Of a stretch of DNA of 64,000 nucleotides, positions 18,426-26,436 are shown piece by piece. The notes under the pieces are model-generated. The model did not search any database and was not told the DNA's origin. It worked only from the letters and a program-made list of their open reading frames with translations. The first letter of the stretch is position 1; every line of letters begins with the position of its first letter. This DNA comes from Paenibacillus melissococcoides (GTDB taxonomy: Bacteria; Bacillota; Bacilli; Paenibacillales; Paenibacillaceae). The position numbers and the translations under genes are program-made. Location of the stretch: assembly GCA_944800085.1 (NCBI GenBank), contig CALYLO010000005.1:186001-250000 (forward strand). The letters are read 5' to 3'.

Positions 18426-18545
18426 CCCATTTACTCCTTTCCTGTACCCGAAATAATTACAATATTATGGTTCCTTCCGCTCCCTGTCCCGCCCATATTC
18501 CCTCCTTCCCCTCGTTTGCAACCATTGTCTTTCTTTACCATATCA

Positions 18546-18571
18546 GAAAAAAGAGCCTATTAGAAGGCTCT
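18546..18571 (-). terminator. Intrinsic terminator
   Basis: AGAGCC and GGCTCT form a stem followed on the minus strand by six T. It lies downstream of the GNAT gene, with about 165 bp between them in which I recognise no gene. Confidence 0.7.
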
Positions 18572-18738
18572 CGTTCAACATCTTTATCGGTCCACGGGGC
18601 AGATCGGCGGACGTTGACAGCGCATAATGCACCATCGTCAGCGGGAAGCCGACGGCCGCGAAGATCGCAAGCAGCGCCCGTTCCGTGCCGCGATCGGCTC
18701 CGCCTTCATCCGCCTTACCTCGTCTCCAACAAGTAGGG

Positions 18739-19266
18739 TTACAGCGCAATAATCATATGAATATCATGAGGCTCTTTCTCGAACAGCTCGGGATCCTTCT
18801 CCTGGGTCAGCTTGCTGCCGCAGGATTGATAGAACTGGACGGCAGACTCGGTCTCCGTCGAGGAAATGTATAAATATTCCGCTCCGCGGCTCTTCGCCTC
18901 CTCTGATAGCAGCTGAATAATCCGGGTCCCGATGCCTTGCCGGCGGTATGGCCTGGATACATACATCAGATCGACCTGAAGCCGATCATTGTCGGGACCC
19001 CTGAACTGATGGGCCAATACGCCGAATCCGGCCAGCTTGTCCCCGTCAAAAGCGCCAATCGCCAAACCTCCATGCTTCACCTCATACTGGAATCTCTCCT
19101 CCAGCTCCTTCAATTCAGCCGGATTCCATGTCGGGCATTCATGCCCCGCCGGTTGCTCCACGATCGAATCTCCCTGATTGACATAAATCAAGTTAATCTG
19201 TTCCGAACGGTCAATCTCTTTAATTTTGCGGTACTCCTCAAGCTGCATTTCTCTGATGCTGATCAT
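18739..19266 (-). CDS. GNAT-family N-acetyltransferase
   Basis: A 175-residue acetyl-CoA-dependent transferase. Motif A is VDLMYVSRPYRRQGIGTRII and the C-terminal motif is TETESAVQFYQSCGSKL. The start at 19266 is preferred because GGGAGG lies 9 nt upstream; the longer frame to 19341 has no signal. Substrate unknown. Confidence 0.85.
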   Translation of the reverse strand: MISIREMQLEEYRKIKEIDRSEQINLIYVNQGDSIVEQPAGHECPTWNPAELKELEERFQYEVKHGGLAIGAFDGDKLAGFGVLAHQFRGPDNDRLQVDLMYVSRPYRRQGIGTRIIQLLSEEAKSRGAEYLYISSTETESAVQFYQSCGSKLTQEKDPELFEKEPHDIHMIIAL

Positions 19267-19300
19267 GATTTGCATCCTCCCTTGTTCATCTCTCTTCTCT

Positions 19301-19423
19301 TCATGAACATGAACCTTTCTCTTGTTCACTGCAGAATGCAAACCAACTCCTTCTCGAAATAATAGCGATAATAGCGGCAGTGACGCAATCCATGACGCCG
19401 CTTATGATAATCAGAACGAGCAT
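19301..19423 (-). CDS. Small hydrophobic peptide gene, tentative
   Basis: A 40-codon frame beginning MLVLIIISGVMDCVTAAIIA, then IISRRSW, i.e. one membrane helix with a basic C-terminal side. AGGAG lies 8 nt upstream of the ATG. The architecture recalls short type I toxin or regulatory membrane peptides, but I know no matching family. It ends 35 bp before the GNAT start and could simply be a leader frame. Confidence 0.3.
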   Translation of the reverse strand: MLVLIIISGVMDCVTAAIIAIISRRSWFAFCSEQEKGSCS

Positions 19424-19568
19424 CCGCTCGCTCCTATCGATTCCGGCATGATTGGCTTATATTGGAACGGACTTCTTCATCTTACCACGGCCCCCTGCCG
19501 AGAGAACAGCGCCAAAAAGAATTGCCAAAACCAAATTTATATGTTAAGTTGGAAGTAATTTCAAGAAT

Positions 19569-19840
19569 GGAGGGTTACGTGTGGTAGATAACAACCGAGT
19601 TTGCATCTGATTGGATATGCAAAGACTCTGCCTGCGGCGGAGGACTCGGGATTGGTCTGCCCTTTTTCAAGGTAACCCAAATCGTAATCTTATAGAGGAT
19701 GAACAGGAGCGTTGATCGGACAGGTGAGCCATAAGCTCGCTGCGGTTAGCATCGTCGATCCATGCCCATCCGGATAAGTAGACTGCGCACCAACCGGCAA
19801 GGAGGCACCGCTTCCTTACGGTTCGTTCCCTTGTCCTCCT
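19569..19840 (+). ncRNA. erm leader RNA, structured unit 1
   Basis: By-eye fold: P1 GGTAGAT (19583-19589) with GTCTGCC (19655-19661); P2 CCGAGT (19595-19600) with ACTCGG (19644-19649); P3 TTGCAT (19601-19606) with ATGCAA (19617-19622); P4 CTCTGCC (19626-19632) with GGCGGAG (19636-19642). The start is GGAGG, 5 nt, then GTG TGG TAG (19579-19587). A second copy with compensatory changes lies at 19921. Downstream, GTCCTCCTCCG (19833-19843) can pair with CGGCGGAGGAC (19635-19645) with one mismatch, just before the terminator. It is not a T-box or any riboswitch class I know. Confidence 0.6.
19579..19587 (+). other. Two-codon mini-ORF in leader unit 1
   Basis: GTG TGG TAG would encode fMet-Trp. 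GGAGG (19569-19573) precedes it by 5 nt. The same ribosome site, spacing and codons recur at 19933. The ORF overlaps the 5' strand of P1, so a ribosome on it would prevent P1. Confidence 0.45.
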
Positions 19841-19850
19841 CCGAATCGCA

Positions 19851-19881
19851 ACACAGGCAGATGTCCCGCCTGTGTTTTTTT
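19851..19881 (+). terminator. erm: Intrinsic terminator inside the erm leader
   Basis: ACACAGGC and GCCTGTGT form an 8-bp stem with a 9-nt loop, followed by seven T. It lies between leader units 1 and 2, so transcripts would stop here unless the leader is refolded. GGCAGAT (19856-19862), in its 5' arm and loop, can also pair with the P1 3' strand GTCTGCC of unit 1. Confidence 0.85.
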
Positions 19882-19920
19882 GCGTTCAGCGAGCCATGCC
19901 ATGGCCCGCCATTTTGAGGG

Positions 19921-20235
19921 AAGGAGGATTACGTGTGGTAGATCAGTCCAACTGAGTTCAACCTTTGCGCACATACGGATTTTTGCCAAAGGCTCTGCCG
20001 GCGTGCAGAGGACTCAGGACTGGTCTGCCCATTTTTCGCGGAACGCTTCCACGTTGTGAAGCGTTCCGATCCGCTTATCCGGATGGATTTATCCCGGATC
20101 AAGCGTTCCTGCGGCATGCCCATTTGTCGGCAAGGCGTCTTGTCCCCTTGCCCATCCCAAGCCGAGTCCTCTCCGATTGCACGCATACGGCAGCAGCCGA
20201 TCGATTGATTAGTTGCGGGTAACGGAGGGACAGCG
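19921..20235 (+). ncRNA. erm leader RNA, structured unit 2 and expression platform
   Basis: Same fold as unit 1: P1 GGTAGAT (19937-19943) with GTCTGCC (20023-20029); P2 CTGAGT (19952-19957) with ACTCAG (20012-20017); P3 CCTTTG (19962-19967) with CAAAGG (19987-19992); P4 CTCTGC (19993-19998) with GCAGAG (20005-20010). P2 differs from unit 1 by a paired C-G to T-A change. Downstream, GAGTCCTCT (20164-20172) is the perfect complement of AGAGGACTC (20007-20015), and the overlapping CTCTCCG (20169-20175) can pair with the erm ribosome site CGGAGGG (20223-20229). These pairings exclude each other, which suggests translational control. Confidence 0.6.
19933..19941 (+). other. Two-codon mini-ORF in leader unit 2
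   Basis: GTG TGG TAG with AAGGAGG (19921-19927) 5 nt upstream, identical in layout to 19579-19587. It overlaps P1 of unit 2. Confidence 0.45.
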
Positions 20236-21075
20236 ATGACAAGAAACAAGCGCCATGCCGGCAGACGGGGCACAGGACCCGATGCCAATTACTACGGGAA
20301 GCACCTGCTCCTGAACGAGCGCATCGTTCGCGAGATGATGGATAAGGCCAACATTCGCCCGGCGGATACCGTTCTCGATCTCGGAGCCGGAACCGGGGCG
20401 TTCACCTTTGCCCTGGCCGAGAAGGCCGGCAGCGTGATCGCCATTGAGAATGACGCCGAATTTGCGGACATGCTGCGGCGCAAGTCAAGGGGGCATGACA
20501 ATATTACGATCGTGGAGAGGGATATCCGGAAGGCGTACCTGCCGAAGCAGCCCTTTTGCGTTGTAGCCAACATCCCGTTTTCCATCACGACGCCGATTCT
20601 CAAAATGCTGATGGATGCGCCCGCGGGATCCTTCCAGAGAGCGGCGCTCATTCTGGATTACGGCGCAGCCAAAGGCTTGACCGCCCGGCTCATTCGGCGC
20701 CCTCGCCTCTTGGTATGGCGAATGGGGTTCGACATTGAACTGGTTAAGGTGATCCCGAGGCATCACTTCGCCCCTCCCCCGAGCGTCGATACCGCGATGG
20801 TCCTTATTCGGCGGAAAGCGCTTGTTGCGCCCAAGCACAGCCATACGTTCGGGGCATTGGCCGAGTACGCACTGAAGCGCCCCGCTCTTCCGTTGAGCGC
20901 GGCATTGCAAGGAATATTCACGCCGCCGCAGATGAAGCATCTCGTCAGACGCCTTGGCGTAAGCCGCGATATCCCGGCCTGCGCGCTGAATGAGCGCCAA
21001 TGGGGCATCGTGTTCCAGACGATGCTGGAACGGGTCGAAGCGTACCGCTGGCCCCGGCGGCAGCGTAAAAAATAG
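20236..21075 (+). CDS. erm: 23S rRNA (adenine-N6)-dimethyltransferase, Erm(D)-class
   Basis: A 279-residue methyltransferase that dimethylates A2058 of 23S rRNA and confers macrolide-lincosamide-streptogramin B resistance. Motifs: SAM-binding LDLGAGTGAFTFAL (about residue 46), the acidic residue in VIAIENDAEF, and the catalytic ANIPFSITTPI (NIPF, where many Erm have NIPY). The C-terminal block FTPPQMKHLVRRLGV and ERQWGIVFQTML is typical of Erm(D)/Erm(K)-like chromosomal enzymes. The ATG follows CGGAGGG by 6 nt. The long leader with a terminator and possible Shine-Dalgarno masking indicates inducible expression. A chromosomal, non-mobile setting suggests an intrinsic gene. Confidence 0.92.
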   Translation: MTRNKRHAGRRGTGPDANYYGKHLLLNERIVREMMDKANIRPADTVLDLGAGTGAFTFALAEKAGSVIAIENDAEFADMLRRKSRGHDNITIVERDIRKAYLPKQPFCVVANIPFSITTPILKMLMDAPAGSFQRAALILDYGAAKGLTARLIRRPRLLVWRMGFDIELVKVIPRHHFAPPPSVDTAMVLIRRKALVAPKHSHTFGALAEYALKRPALPLSAALQGIFTPPQMKHLVRRLGVSRDIPACALNERQWGIVFQTMLERVEAYRWPRRQRKK

Positions 21076-21100
21076 CTCACGGAACGAATAAATCAAGGAA

Positions 21101-21134
21101 CGGCAGCCTGGAACGAAATCATTCCAGGCTGCCG
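21101..21134. terminator. Long hairpin between erm and the SMR gene
   Basis: CGGCAGCCTGGAA and TTCCAGGCTGCCG form a perfect 13-bp stem with an 8-nt loop between convergent genes. The T-run is short, but the stem could end transcription in both directions. Confidence 0.75.
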
Positions 21135-21146
21135 CTTGACCTTCGC

Positions 21147-21449
21147 TTATACCGTTAACCGCAAGCCGATGACGGTGCCGGCGATGCATACGAGGCGCAG
21201 CGGAATCGCACGTTCCTTGAAAAAGAACATGCCGGCCAACGCCGTGCCGATCGTACCTATCCCGGTCCATACCGAATAGGCGACTCCCAACGGGATCGGC
21301 TCTAGCGCAGAGGTTAACAGGAAGAGACTTACGCCAAATGCCCCCAACAACAAATTGTTCGTCCACGTGTCCCGTATCGACATCCGCTTCACGAAGAGAA
21401 AGCCGATAACTTCAAAGCAACCCGCGATAATTACATACAGCCATTCCAT
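21147..21449 (-). CDS. SMR-family efflux protein
   Basis: A 100-residue small multidrug resistance protein with four membrane helices. The essential Glu is in IAGCFEVIGFLFVKR (about residue 13), and PLGVAYSVWTGIGTIGTALAG is the conserved helix-3 segment. GGGAGG precedes the ATG at 21449. It resembles the YkkD half of paired SMR transporters; the partner upstream is decayed, so activity as a heterodimer is unlikely, though many SMR proteins work as homodimers. Confidence 0.85.
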   Translation of the reverse strand: MEWLYVIIAGCFEVIGFLFVKRMSIRDTWTNNLLLGAFGVSLFLLTSALEPIPLGVAYSVWTGIGTIGTALAGMFFFKERAIPLRLVCIAGTVIGLRLTV

Positions 21450-21947
21450 CCGCTTATCCTCCCGCCTTAGCCTTAGGCTCGCTTCCGAGCTCAACAGGAG
21501 TATGAAGCAGATGAGCAGAGCCACGAGACCGAGCCGAACCCAGTTCACCCCGGTGTCGAACAAGAGCATATCCATCGTGACCGTGCCCCCTGCCCCGATG
21601 CCGGCGAACGCAGCGGCAACCGTGCTGACCGGGAGTGACTTGGCTGCCTTGGCCAGACAATAGAAGCTGAAATAAAAAATGACCAGGAGCGGGCCGCCCA
21701 GCATGGCTTCCTGCCGACAGGGCCCGCTTGCGGTTCGATCGGTTCAATCGGCGGCCGGGCCGGCGGAACGCTGCGCCGGAACCATAGACGCATGTTCGTT
21801 CGACTTCGAGCCTGAGAAGGAATAACAGGAATCGATGATAAGAATCAGCAGCCATAGCGGTGAGGCCATATCCGAATGTATGATAACCTAGGCTGCGGCA
21901 TGAGCAGCCGCGAACCATGCAATATGAATGGCCAAGCTTCTCTTCAT
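21450..21947 (-). pseudogene. Decayed first SMR gene
   Basis: The C-terminal two thirds of a YkkC-like SMR protein can be read (LLVIFYFSFYCLAKAAKSLP, VSTVAAAFAGIGAGGTVTMD, RLGLVALLICFILLL) and runs without a stop into the frame of the next SMR gene. The N-terminal helix with its Glu is not recoverable: a start overlaps the MerR stop at 21944-21947, but that frame closes after 19 codons. Several lesions are needed to explain this. Confidence 0.6.
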
Positions 21948-22621
21948 GGCTCTTCCACACCTGAAGTCTGGAGGTAGCAGTCGATCATCGCATCCACATA
22001 AGCCATCAGCTCCCGATCATGACCGTATACCGCCGGCATTTGTCCCTCTTCGGGAACGAGCCGGCTCCAATATTTATCCAGCAGCGCGGCATTCCCCCTG
22101 GAACAAGCTCAATGCCATCTCATAAAGCTGCTTGGCAAGGCGCTGCGCCTGCGGCGAATCCGGCGGGGCATCCATCTGTTCCCGGATAGTGCTCATAAAC
22201 TGAATATATTGTTCCGCGCGCGGATCGGCGCTTCCCAGATCAGGCAGCTGGGACAGAATCGCCAGTTCCTCCCCGGTATATTCCTGACCAGAGAAAACAG
22301 GAGGAATGCGGCCGTCCTCCAGTTCTCTCGCTTGCAAGTGCCTGCAGCAGGGTGACGATTTCGGAAGGTTCAATCTTGCCGCTGATGCGAATCGCGTGAA
22401 TCGTCGTTTGCAACAAATATTCCTTCCACGCCAGCAGCTCCTTCTCCCGCTGTATCCACTCGATTTGCTCTTCCAGCGCCTGGATCCAGCCTTCATTTTC
22501 TTTGTCCGCTTGCCCTGTATCCCGGAACACCTGCTTAATCTGCTCCAGCGTGAAGCCGAGCGATTTCAACAATATAATCTTCTGCAGTTTCATTAACGCG
22601 GCGTCATCATTACACCTTCAT
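21944..22621 (-). pseudogene. MerR-family regulator with deleted DNA-binding half and frameshifts
   Basis: A ribosome site and start (GGAGGAGGGG, then ATG AAG GTG at 22621) lead within four codons into KLQKIILLKSLGFTLEQIKQ, a segment normally near residue 65. The helix-turn-helix is therefore missing. The effector part continues through two further frame changes: LEDGRIPPVFSGQEYTGEEL, then QYIQFMSTIREQMDAPPDSP, then PEEGQMPAVYGHDRELMAYV to the TGA at 21944. The SMR genes follow directly, so this was their regulator. Confidence 0.7.
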
Positions 22622-22635
22622 CCCCTCCTCCGTTC

Positions 22636-22667
22636 ATTGTAAAGGATAACGTATACGTGAAGGTCAA
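22636..22667 (-). promoter_or_regulatory. MerR-type promoter with elongated spacer
   Basis: TTGACC (22667-22662) and TACAAT (22641-22636) are 20 bp apart and the spacer contains the palindrome ACGTATACGT. An overlong spacer with a central dyad is the hallmark of promoters activated by MerR proteins. It sits directly upstream of the broken MerR gene. Confidence 0.65.
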
Positions 22668-22786
22668 GAGTTCACAAGAGAAATAAAAAGCAGGGGCCGG
22701 GGGAGGCAAGACAGGTTAGGTTAGGGCAAGCTGGTCCGCGCATGAAGCAAGCTAGTCCCCGTATGAAATTGCTGCACAGGCCAGAG

Positions 22787-24340
22787 TGTTGAGAAAGTCT
22801 ATGTTAATTACCCATTCACCGCGTTAATTTGGTATAATGTTCTTATCATAATCCATGGAAAGCGCGGTGTTTGTATGCTTTACACGAATGATCCCAACCC
22901 ACAACTGGACTATGAACTGGTTTGTCTTGAGCATATGGTTGCCCCTGATCACTTGCTTCGTCATATCGATAAACATATTGATTTTACCTTTATTTTGGAC
23001 CTTGTGCGTCCTTACTACAGCGAGTCGAACGGCCGACCATCTGTGGATCCCATTGTGTTCTTTAAAATGCTGCTGATCGGCTACTTGTATAACATTCGCT
23101 CAGAGCGAGAACTGGAGCGAGTCGTCAACGATTCCCTGGCTTTTCGGTGGTTCTTACGGCTCGGGCTTTCCGGCAAAGCGCCTGACCATTCGATCTTTAG
23201 CTGGAACCGGAAAAATCGGTTTAAGGATACTACCGTCTTCCAAGATATCTTCGATAATATCGTTCAGCAGGCGATTCAGCACAACATGGTGGGAGGGCGG
23301 CTGCTCTTTACCGACTCCACGCATATCAAGGCAAATGCCAATAACGGACGGTACGAGAAACGAGAAGTCACTTGTACGCCTTATGAATATCTCCAAGAGC
23401 TGGAGCAAGCCGTGAATGAGGATCGGGTCGCTTTTGGAAAAAAGCCACTGCCTCCCAAAGAGGAGGCCGAAACCAAGGAACAAAAAGTTAGCTTAACAGA
23501 TCCGGATAGCGGAAACCTGAATCGGGATGGAAAACCGGAAGGGTTTCATTATTTAGATCACCGCACCGTAGATCATAAATACAACGTGATTACGGACTGC
23601 TACGTTACGCCTGGAAATGTGAATGATTCGGTTGTTTATGTGGATCGTCTACTACATCAAATAGAGAAGTTTGGCTGGGAAAAGTCGCTGGAGGCCGTTG
23701 CACTCGACTCTGGTTACATGACGGCCTATGTTTGTTACCGTACGAACAAATTAAACATCACGGCAGTTATTCCAGAGCGTTCGACCCGTGAACACGGTGT
23801 ATTTCCCAAAGAGAAATTTCATTATGATGCAGAAAAGAATGTTTTTATCTGTCCAAACCAGCAAAAACTCACGTACCGCACCACAACACGAAAAGGATTC
23901 AGAGATTATAAATCCGATCCCAAACAATGCGCTGCCTGTCCATTATTGAGCAAGTGTAACGAGAACAAAAATAAACAACGCACCATACAACGGCATATCT
24001 GGGAAGAACACAAAGAGAAAGTAGTTCAAAACTTCCAGAGTGAGAGCGGAAAAGCCGTTTATGCCCTACGCGCCCAAACCATTGAGCGAAGTTTCGCGGA
24101 TGCCAAAGTGCTCCATGGACTTCGCTATTGCCGGTTTCGGGGAAGAGACAAGGTGCAGGAGCAAGTGCTGATGACAGCCACTGCACAGAACATAAAAAAG
24201 ATAGCCACACATCTCGCCAGAAGGGTGGGGTAAAGCAAAGACCCCATCCCCCCTCCATTCTCTCTCACCAAACACCACTTTTTCCCAGCAAAATGATATT
24301 ACATTGATATTACTTCGTAAAAAACAGGGGTTTTCCAACA
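22787..24340. mobile_element. IS1182-family insertion sequence, about 1.55 kb
   Basis: Imperfect terminal repeats TGTTGAGAAAGTC (22787) and, reversed from the right end at 24340, TGTTGGAAAACCC flank one transposase gene. Both flanks carry segments of the CTGCA-type dispersed repeat. I could not identify a target duplication with certainty. Confidence 0.7.
22875..24233 (+). CDS. IS1182-family transposase
   Basis: A 452-residue transposase with the N-terminal DUF772-type domain (NGRPSVDPIVFFKMLLIGYL) and DDE residues in LLFTDSTHIKANAN, AVALDSGYMTAYV and QTIERSFADAKVLHGLRYCR. The Cys pairs (CAACPLLSKC) are typical of the family. It is full-length and looks functional. Confidence 0.92.
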   Translation: MLYTNDPNPQLDYELVCLEHMVAPDHLLRHIDKHIDFTFILDLVRPYYSESNGRPSVDPIVFFKMLLIGYLYNIRSERELERVVNDSLAFRWFLRLGLSGKAPDHSIFSWNRKNRFKDTTVFQDIFDNIVQQAIQHNMVGGRLLFTDSTHIKANANNGRYEKREVTCTPYEYLQELEQAVNEDRVAFGKKPLPPKEEAETKEQKVSLTDPDSGNLNRDGKPEGFHYLDHRTVDHKYNVITDCYVTPGNVNDSVVYVDRLLHQIEKFGWEKSLEAVALDSGYMTAYVCYRTNKLNITAVIPERSTREHGVFPKEKFHYDAEKNVFICPNQQKLTYRTTTRKGFRDYKSDPKQCAACPLLSKCNENKNKQRTIQRHIWEEHKEKVVQNFQSESGKAVYALRAQTIERSFADAKVLHGLRYCRFRGRDKVQEQVLMTATAQNIKKIATHLARRVG

Positions 24341-24890
24341 GCCTGACAGGCGCAGCATTTTTAACCTCAAGAGGGTAAATTCCGAGAAAATCCTGCAGAA
24401 TTACATTATTTCGCCATTTTGAACGCTATTTATGCCTTGTCGTAGGCTAATTGCTGTAGTTTTGCAGCAATCTTATTTTCGCAACCTCGTGTCAATGAAA
24501 TTGCTGCATTCTTGCAGTTTGGCGGCTCAGATGACTAGAGTGGCGGGAGATACTGCAGCTTTAGTGGAGCGGGATGACTAGAGCGGCGGGATTAACGCAG
24601 CTTCTGCCTCTGTCGGAACGGGTTTGTACTCGGGGTTAAAGTAACACTTGGAAATGTTCATGACAGCCAAGTCTTCGAAGATGTTCTCGAAGAGGCTGCT
24701 CATCTGGTTCCGGCTCCACAAGCGGTTGCAGCGGATGGAGGCTCATATCGCTTGAACCCGGCAATCTGTAAAAATGGAGACCTGGCTCTGGAAGACCGGT
24801 CGCACCTCTCCTAACTTGTAAATATGGATAAAAAACGTATAGGGAGGTGTCCCAAAAGTCATTGAAAATGACTCGGGCCCCCCCAATTTA
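24341..24890. repeat. Dispersed repeat, copy B, and non-coding stretch
   Basis: It contains AATCCTGCAGAATTACAT (similar to copy A), further TTTTGCAG/CTGCATT segments (24450-24520), and at 24842-24888 a hairpin element: GGTGTCCCAAAAG followed by GTCATT-GAA-AATGAC and GGGCCCCCCC. The stretch 24600-24835 has no gene I can support. No ribosome sites or convincing frames were found. Confidence 0.55.
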
Positions 24891-24927
24891 ACGCTTAGCC
24901 TACGCCTACATTCAATTCAGACTTCTC

Positions 24928-25143
24928 TTACGCCTGTATCGTAATCTCCCACACGCCATTGATGACTTCGTGAACCGAGCATGTCAAGTTATTGCTGCGG
25001 CAGTAATCGTCTATCGATACTTTGGCGCAGCTATGATCAGTGACGAGCAGCACCTTCTCTCCGCCGCGGATCGCTTCCTGATGCTTCTTCAGCATCATCA
25101 CGGGCACCGGACAGACTTCACCCAAGCAATCGATCTCTATCAT
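24928..25143 (-). CDS. TusA-family sulfur carrier protein
   Basis: A 71-residue cytoplasmic protein of the SirA/TusA fold. The active Cys lies in LGEVCPVPVMMLKK (CPxP motif, about residue 9), followed by KVLLVTDHSCAKVSIDDYC. TusA-like proteins relay persulfide sulfur. The ATG at 25143 follows GGAGG by 8 nt. No YeeE/YedE or tus partners are adjacent. Confidence 0.88.
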   Translation of the reverse strand: MIEIDCLGEVCPVPVMMLKKHQEAIRGGEKVLLVTDHSCAKVSIDDYCRSNNLTCSVHEVINGVWEITIQA

Positions 25144-25412
25144 AGATACCGCCTCCGTCCAACTCATGTACTCTATGCTCGATATCGAGTATACGCCGCC
25201 TGATGGTGAACCTCAAGAACTGCTTCAGTCGGCCTCCCCTATACTCCGCGGCTCGATGGCACTACATTTTCGGCTCCGCAGGCTCTTCCGCGGAACCGGC
25301 CCAGGAAGCCGTTCCCCGTTCTATCAGATGAATCGGCACGCAAATACGCTCCGACGCATGGTCCATCGTTTGTCCGGTTCAAAGTGATGCATAGCACGCC
25401 AAGCTTCGGCGC

Positions 25413-26414
25413 TTAAGGAATCAGCAGCAGCCGGCCTGTCACTTGCCGCTGCTCAAATGCGGCATGCGCCTTGGCCGCTTCAGCCAGCGGGAACATGCGC
25501 TCAATCTTGATGGAGAGACGCCCCGCCTTCATCCACTCCAGGAATTGCAGGATGTAATGAGGCCATTCCTCCATATAAAAGAGGCCAGAGAAGCGATTAA
25601 TATACAACGAGCCCTTTTCTTGCAGCCGCATCAGATCGAAGGGAGGAATATACCCGCTCGCTTGCCCGAAAATTTCCAAATAACCGCGAGGCGCAAGGCT
25701 GTCCAGACTGGCCTCGAACGTGTCCTTCCCAACGCCATCGTACACGACGTTTACCCCGCGCCCACCGGTTATGCGCCGTGCTTCCATAGCTATATCCGCC
25801 TGTGCCGACACAATGACCTCATCGGCGCCCGCTTCCTTGACGGCAGCCGCCTTCGCCTCCGTCGAGGTTACGCCGATGACTTTCCCACCGCGAAGCTTCG
25901 CCATCTGGCACAGCAGGAGCCCGATTCCTCCGGCGGCGGCATGGATAAGGCACCAATCTCCCGGCTTGACCGGATAGGCGGCATGGGTAAGCGCATAGGC
26001 CAGAAAGCCCTGCGTCAGACCCGCCGCAGCCTGCTCGGTGCCAATCCCGTCAGGTACAGGGATAAGCCGGCGCGCTGGCGCGAGCACATGCGTGGCATAC
26101 GTTCCGCTCCCACCGCCGCAGATAACCCGGTCGCCCAACTTCACATGCCCCTCGCCGGGACCGAGCGCTTCTACTATCCCTACGCACTGGCTTCCAATCG
26201 TGGCCGGCAGATCGGCAGACACGGCTCCCTCCTTCTTATAAAAAGCTTGCGCAACAAGCTCGCCGCGGCGGTGTTGTACATCGAGGAAGTTCACGCTCGC
26301 GGCCAGCACGCGCACAAGCGCCTGACCCGGGCCCGGCGCCGGCATCGGCAGCTCCTCCAGCTTCATCTCTTCGGGCCCCCCGTAGGCATGGATTCGTATC
26401 GCCTTCATGTTCAT
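25413..26414 (-). CDS. NADPH:quinone reductase-type zinc-independent MDR oxidoreductase
   Basis: A 333-residue medium-chain dehydrogenase/reductase of the quinone-oxidoreductase group. It has the N-terminal GroES-like half (VRVLAASVNFLDVQHRRGE), the nucleotide motif HAAAGGIGLLLCQMAKLRG (about residue 155) and NVVYDGVGKDTFEASL. Catalytic zinc ligands of alcohol dehydrogenases are absent. It is divergent from a MarR gene and its promoter is boxed in by two operator palindromes, so it is the likely target of that regulator, perhaps in response to quinones or electrophiles. Confidence 0.88.
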   Translation of the reverse strand: MNMKAIRIHAYGGPEEMKLEELPMPAPGPGQALVRVLAASVNFLDVQHRRGELVAQAFYKKEGAVSADLPATIGSQCVGIVEALGPGEGHVKLGDRVICGGGSGTYATHVLAPARRLIPVPDGIGTEQAAAGLTQGFLAYALTHAAYPVKPGDWCLIHAAAGGIGLLLCQMAKLRGGKVIGVTSTEAKAAAVKEAGADEVIVSAQADIAMEARRITGGRGVNVVYDGVGKDTFEASLDSLAPRGYLEIFGQASGYIPPFDLMRLQEKGSLYINRFSGLFYMEEWPHYILQFLEWMKAGRLSIKIERMFPLAEAAKAHAAFEQRQVTGRLLLIP

Positions 26415-26436
26415 GGTGCAATCTCCTCTCTTTTTT

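Noticed and set aside
18543..18749. 68-codon minus-strand frame between a terminator and the GNAT gene
   Set aside because: Contains one hydrophobic stretch (ALLAIFAAVGFPLTMVHYAL) but no start signal; it could be a remnant, but nothing supports a gene.
19797..19830. Possible T-box (AGGAGGCACCGC) in the erm leader
   Set aside because: The T-box core needs the TGGN tRNA-binding bulge (AGGGTGGNACCGCG); the bases here do not match and no specifier loop is evident, although the mini-ORF contains a Trp codon.
20485..21366. 293-codon minus-strand frame opposite erm
   Set aside because: Antisense to an unmistakable Erm protein.
24600..24835. Possible transposase or phage fragment after repeat copy B
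   Set aside because: Short runs of sensible residues only; no motif to name.
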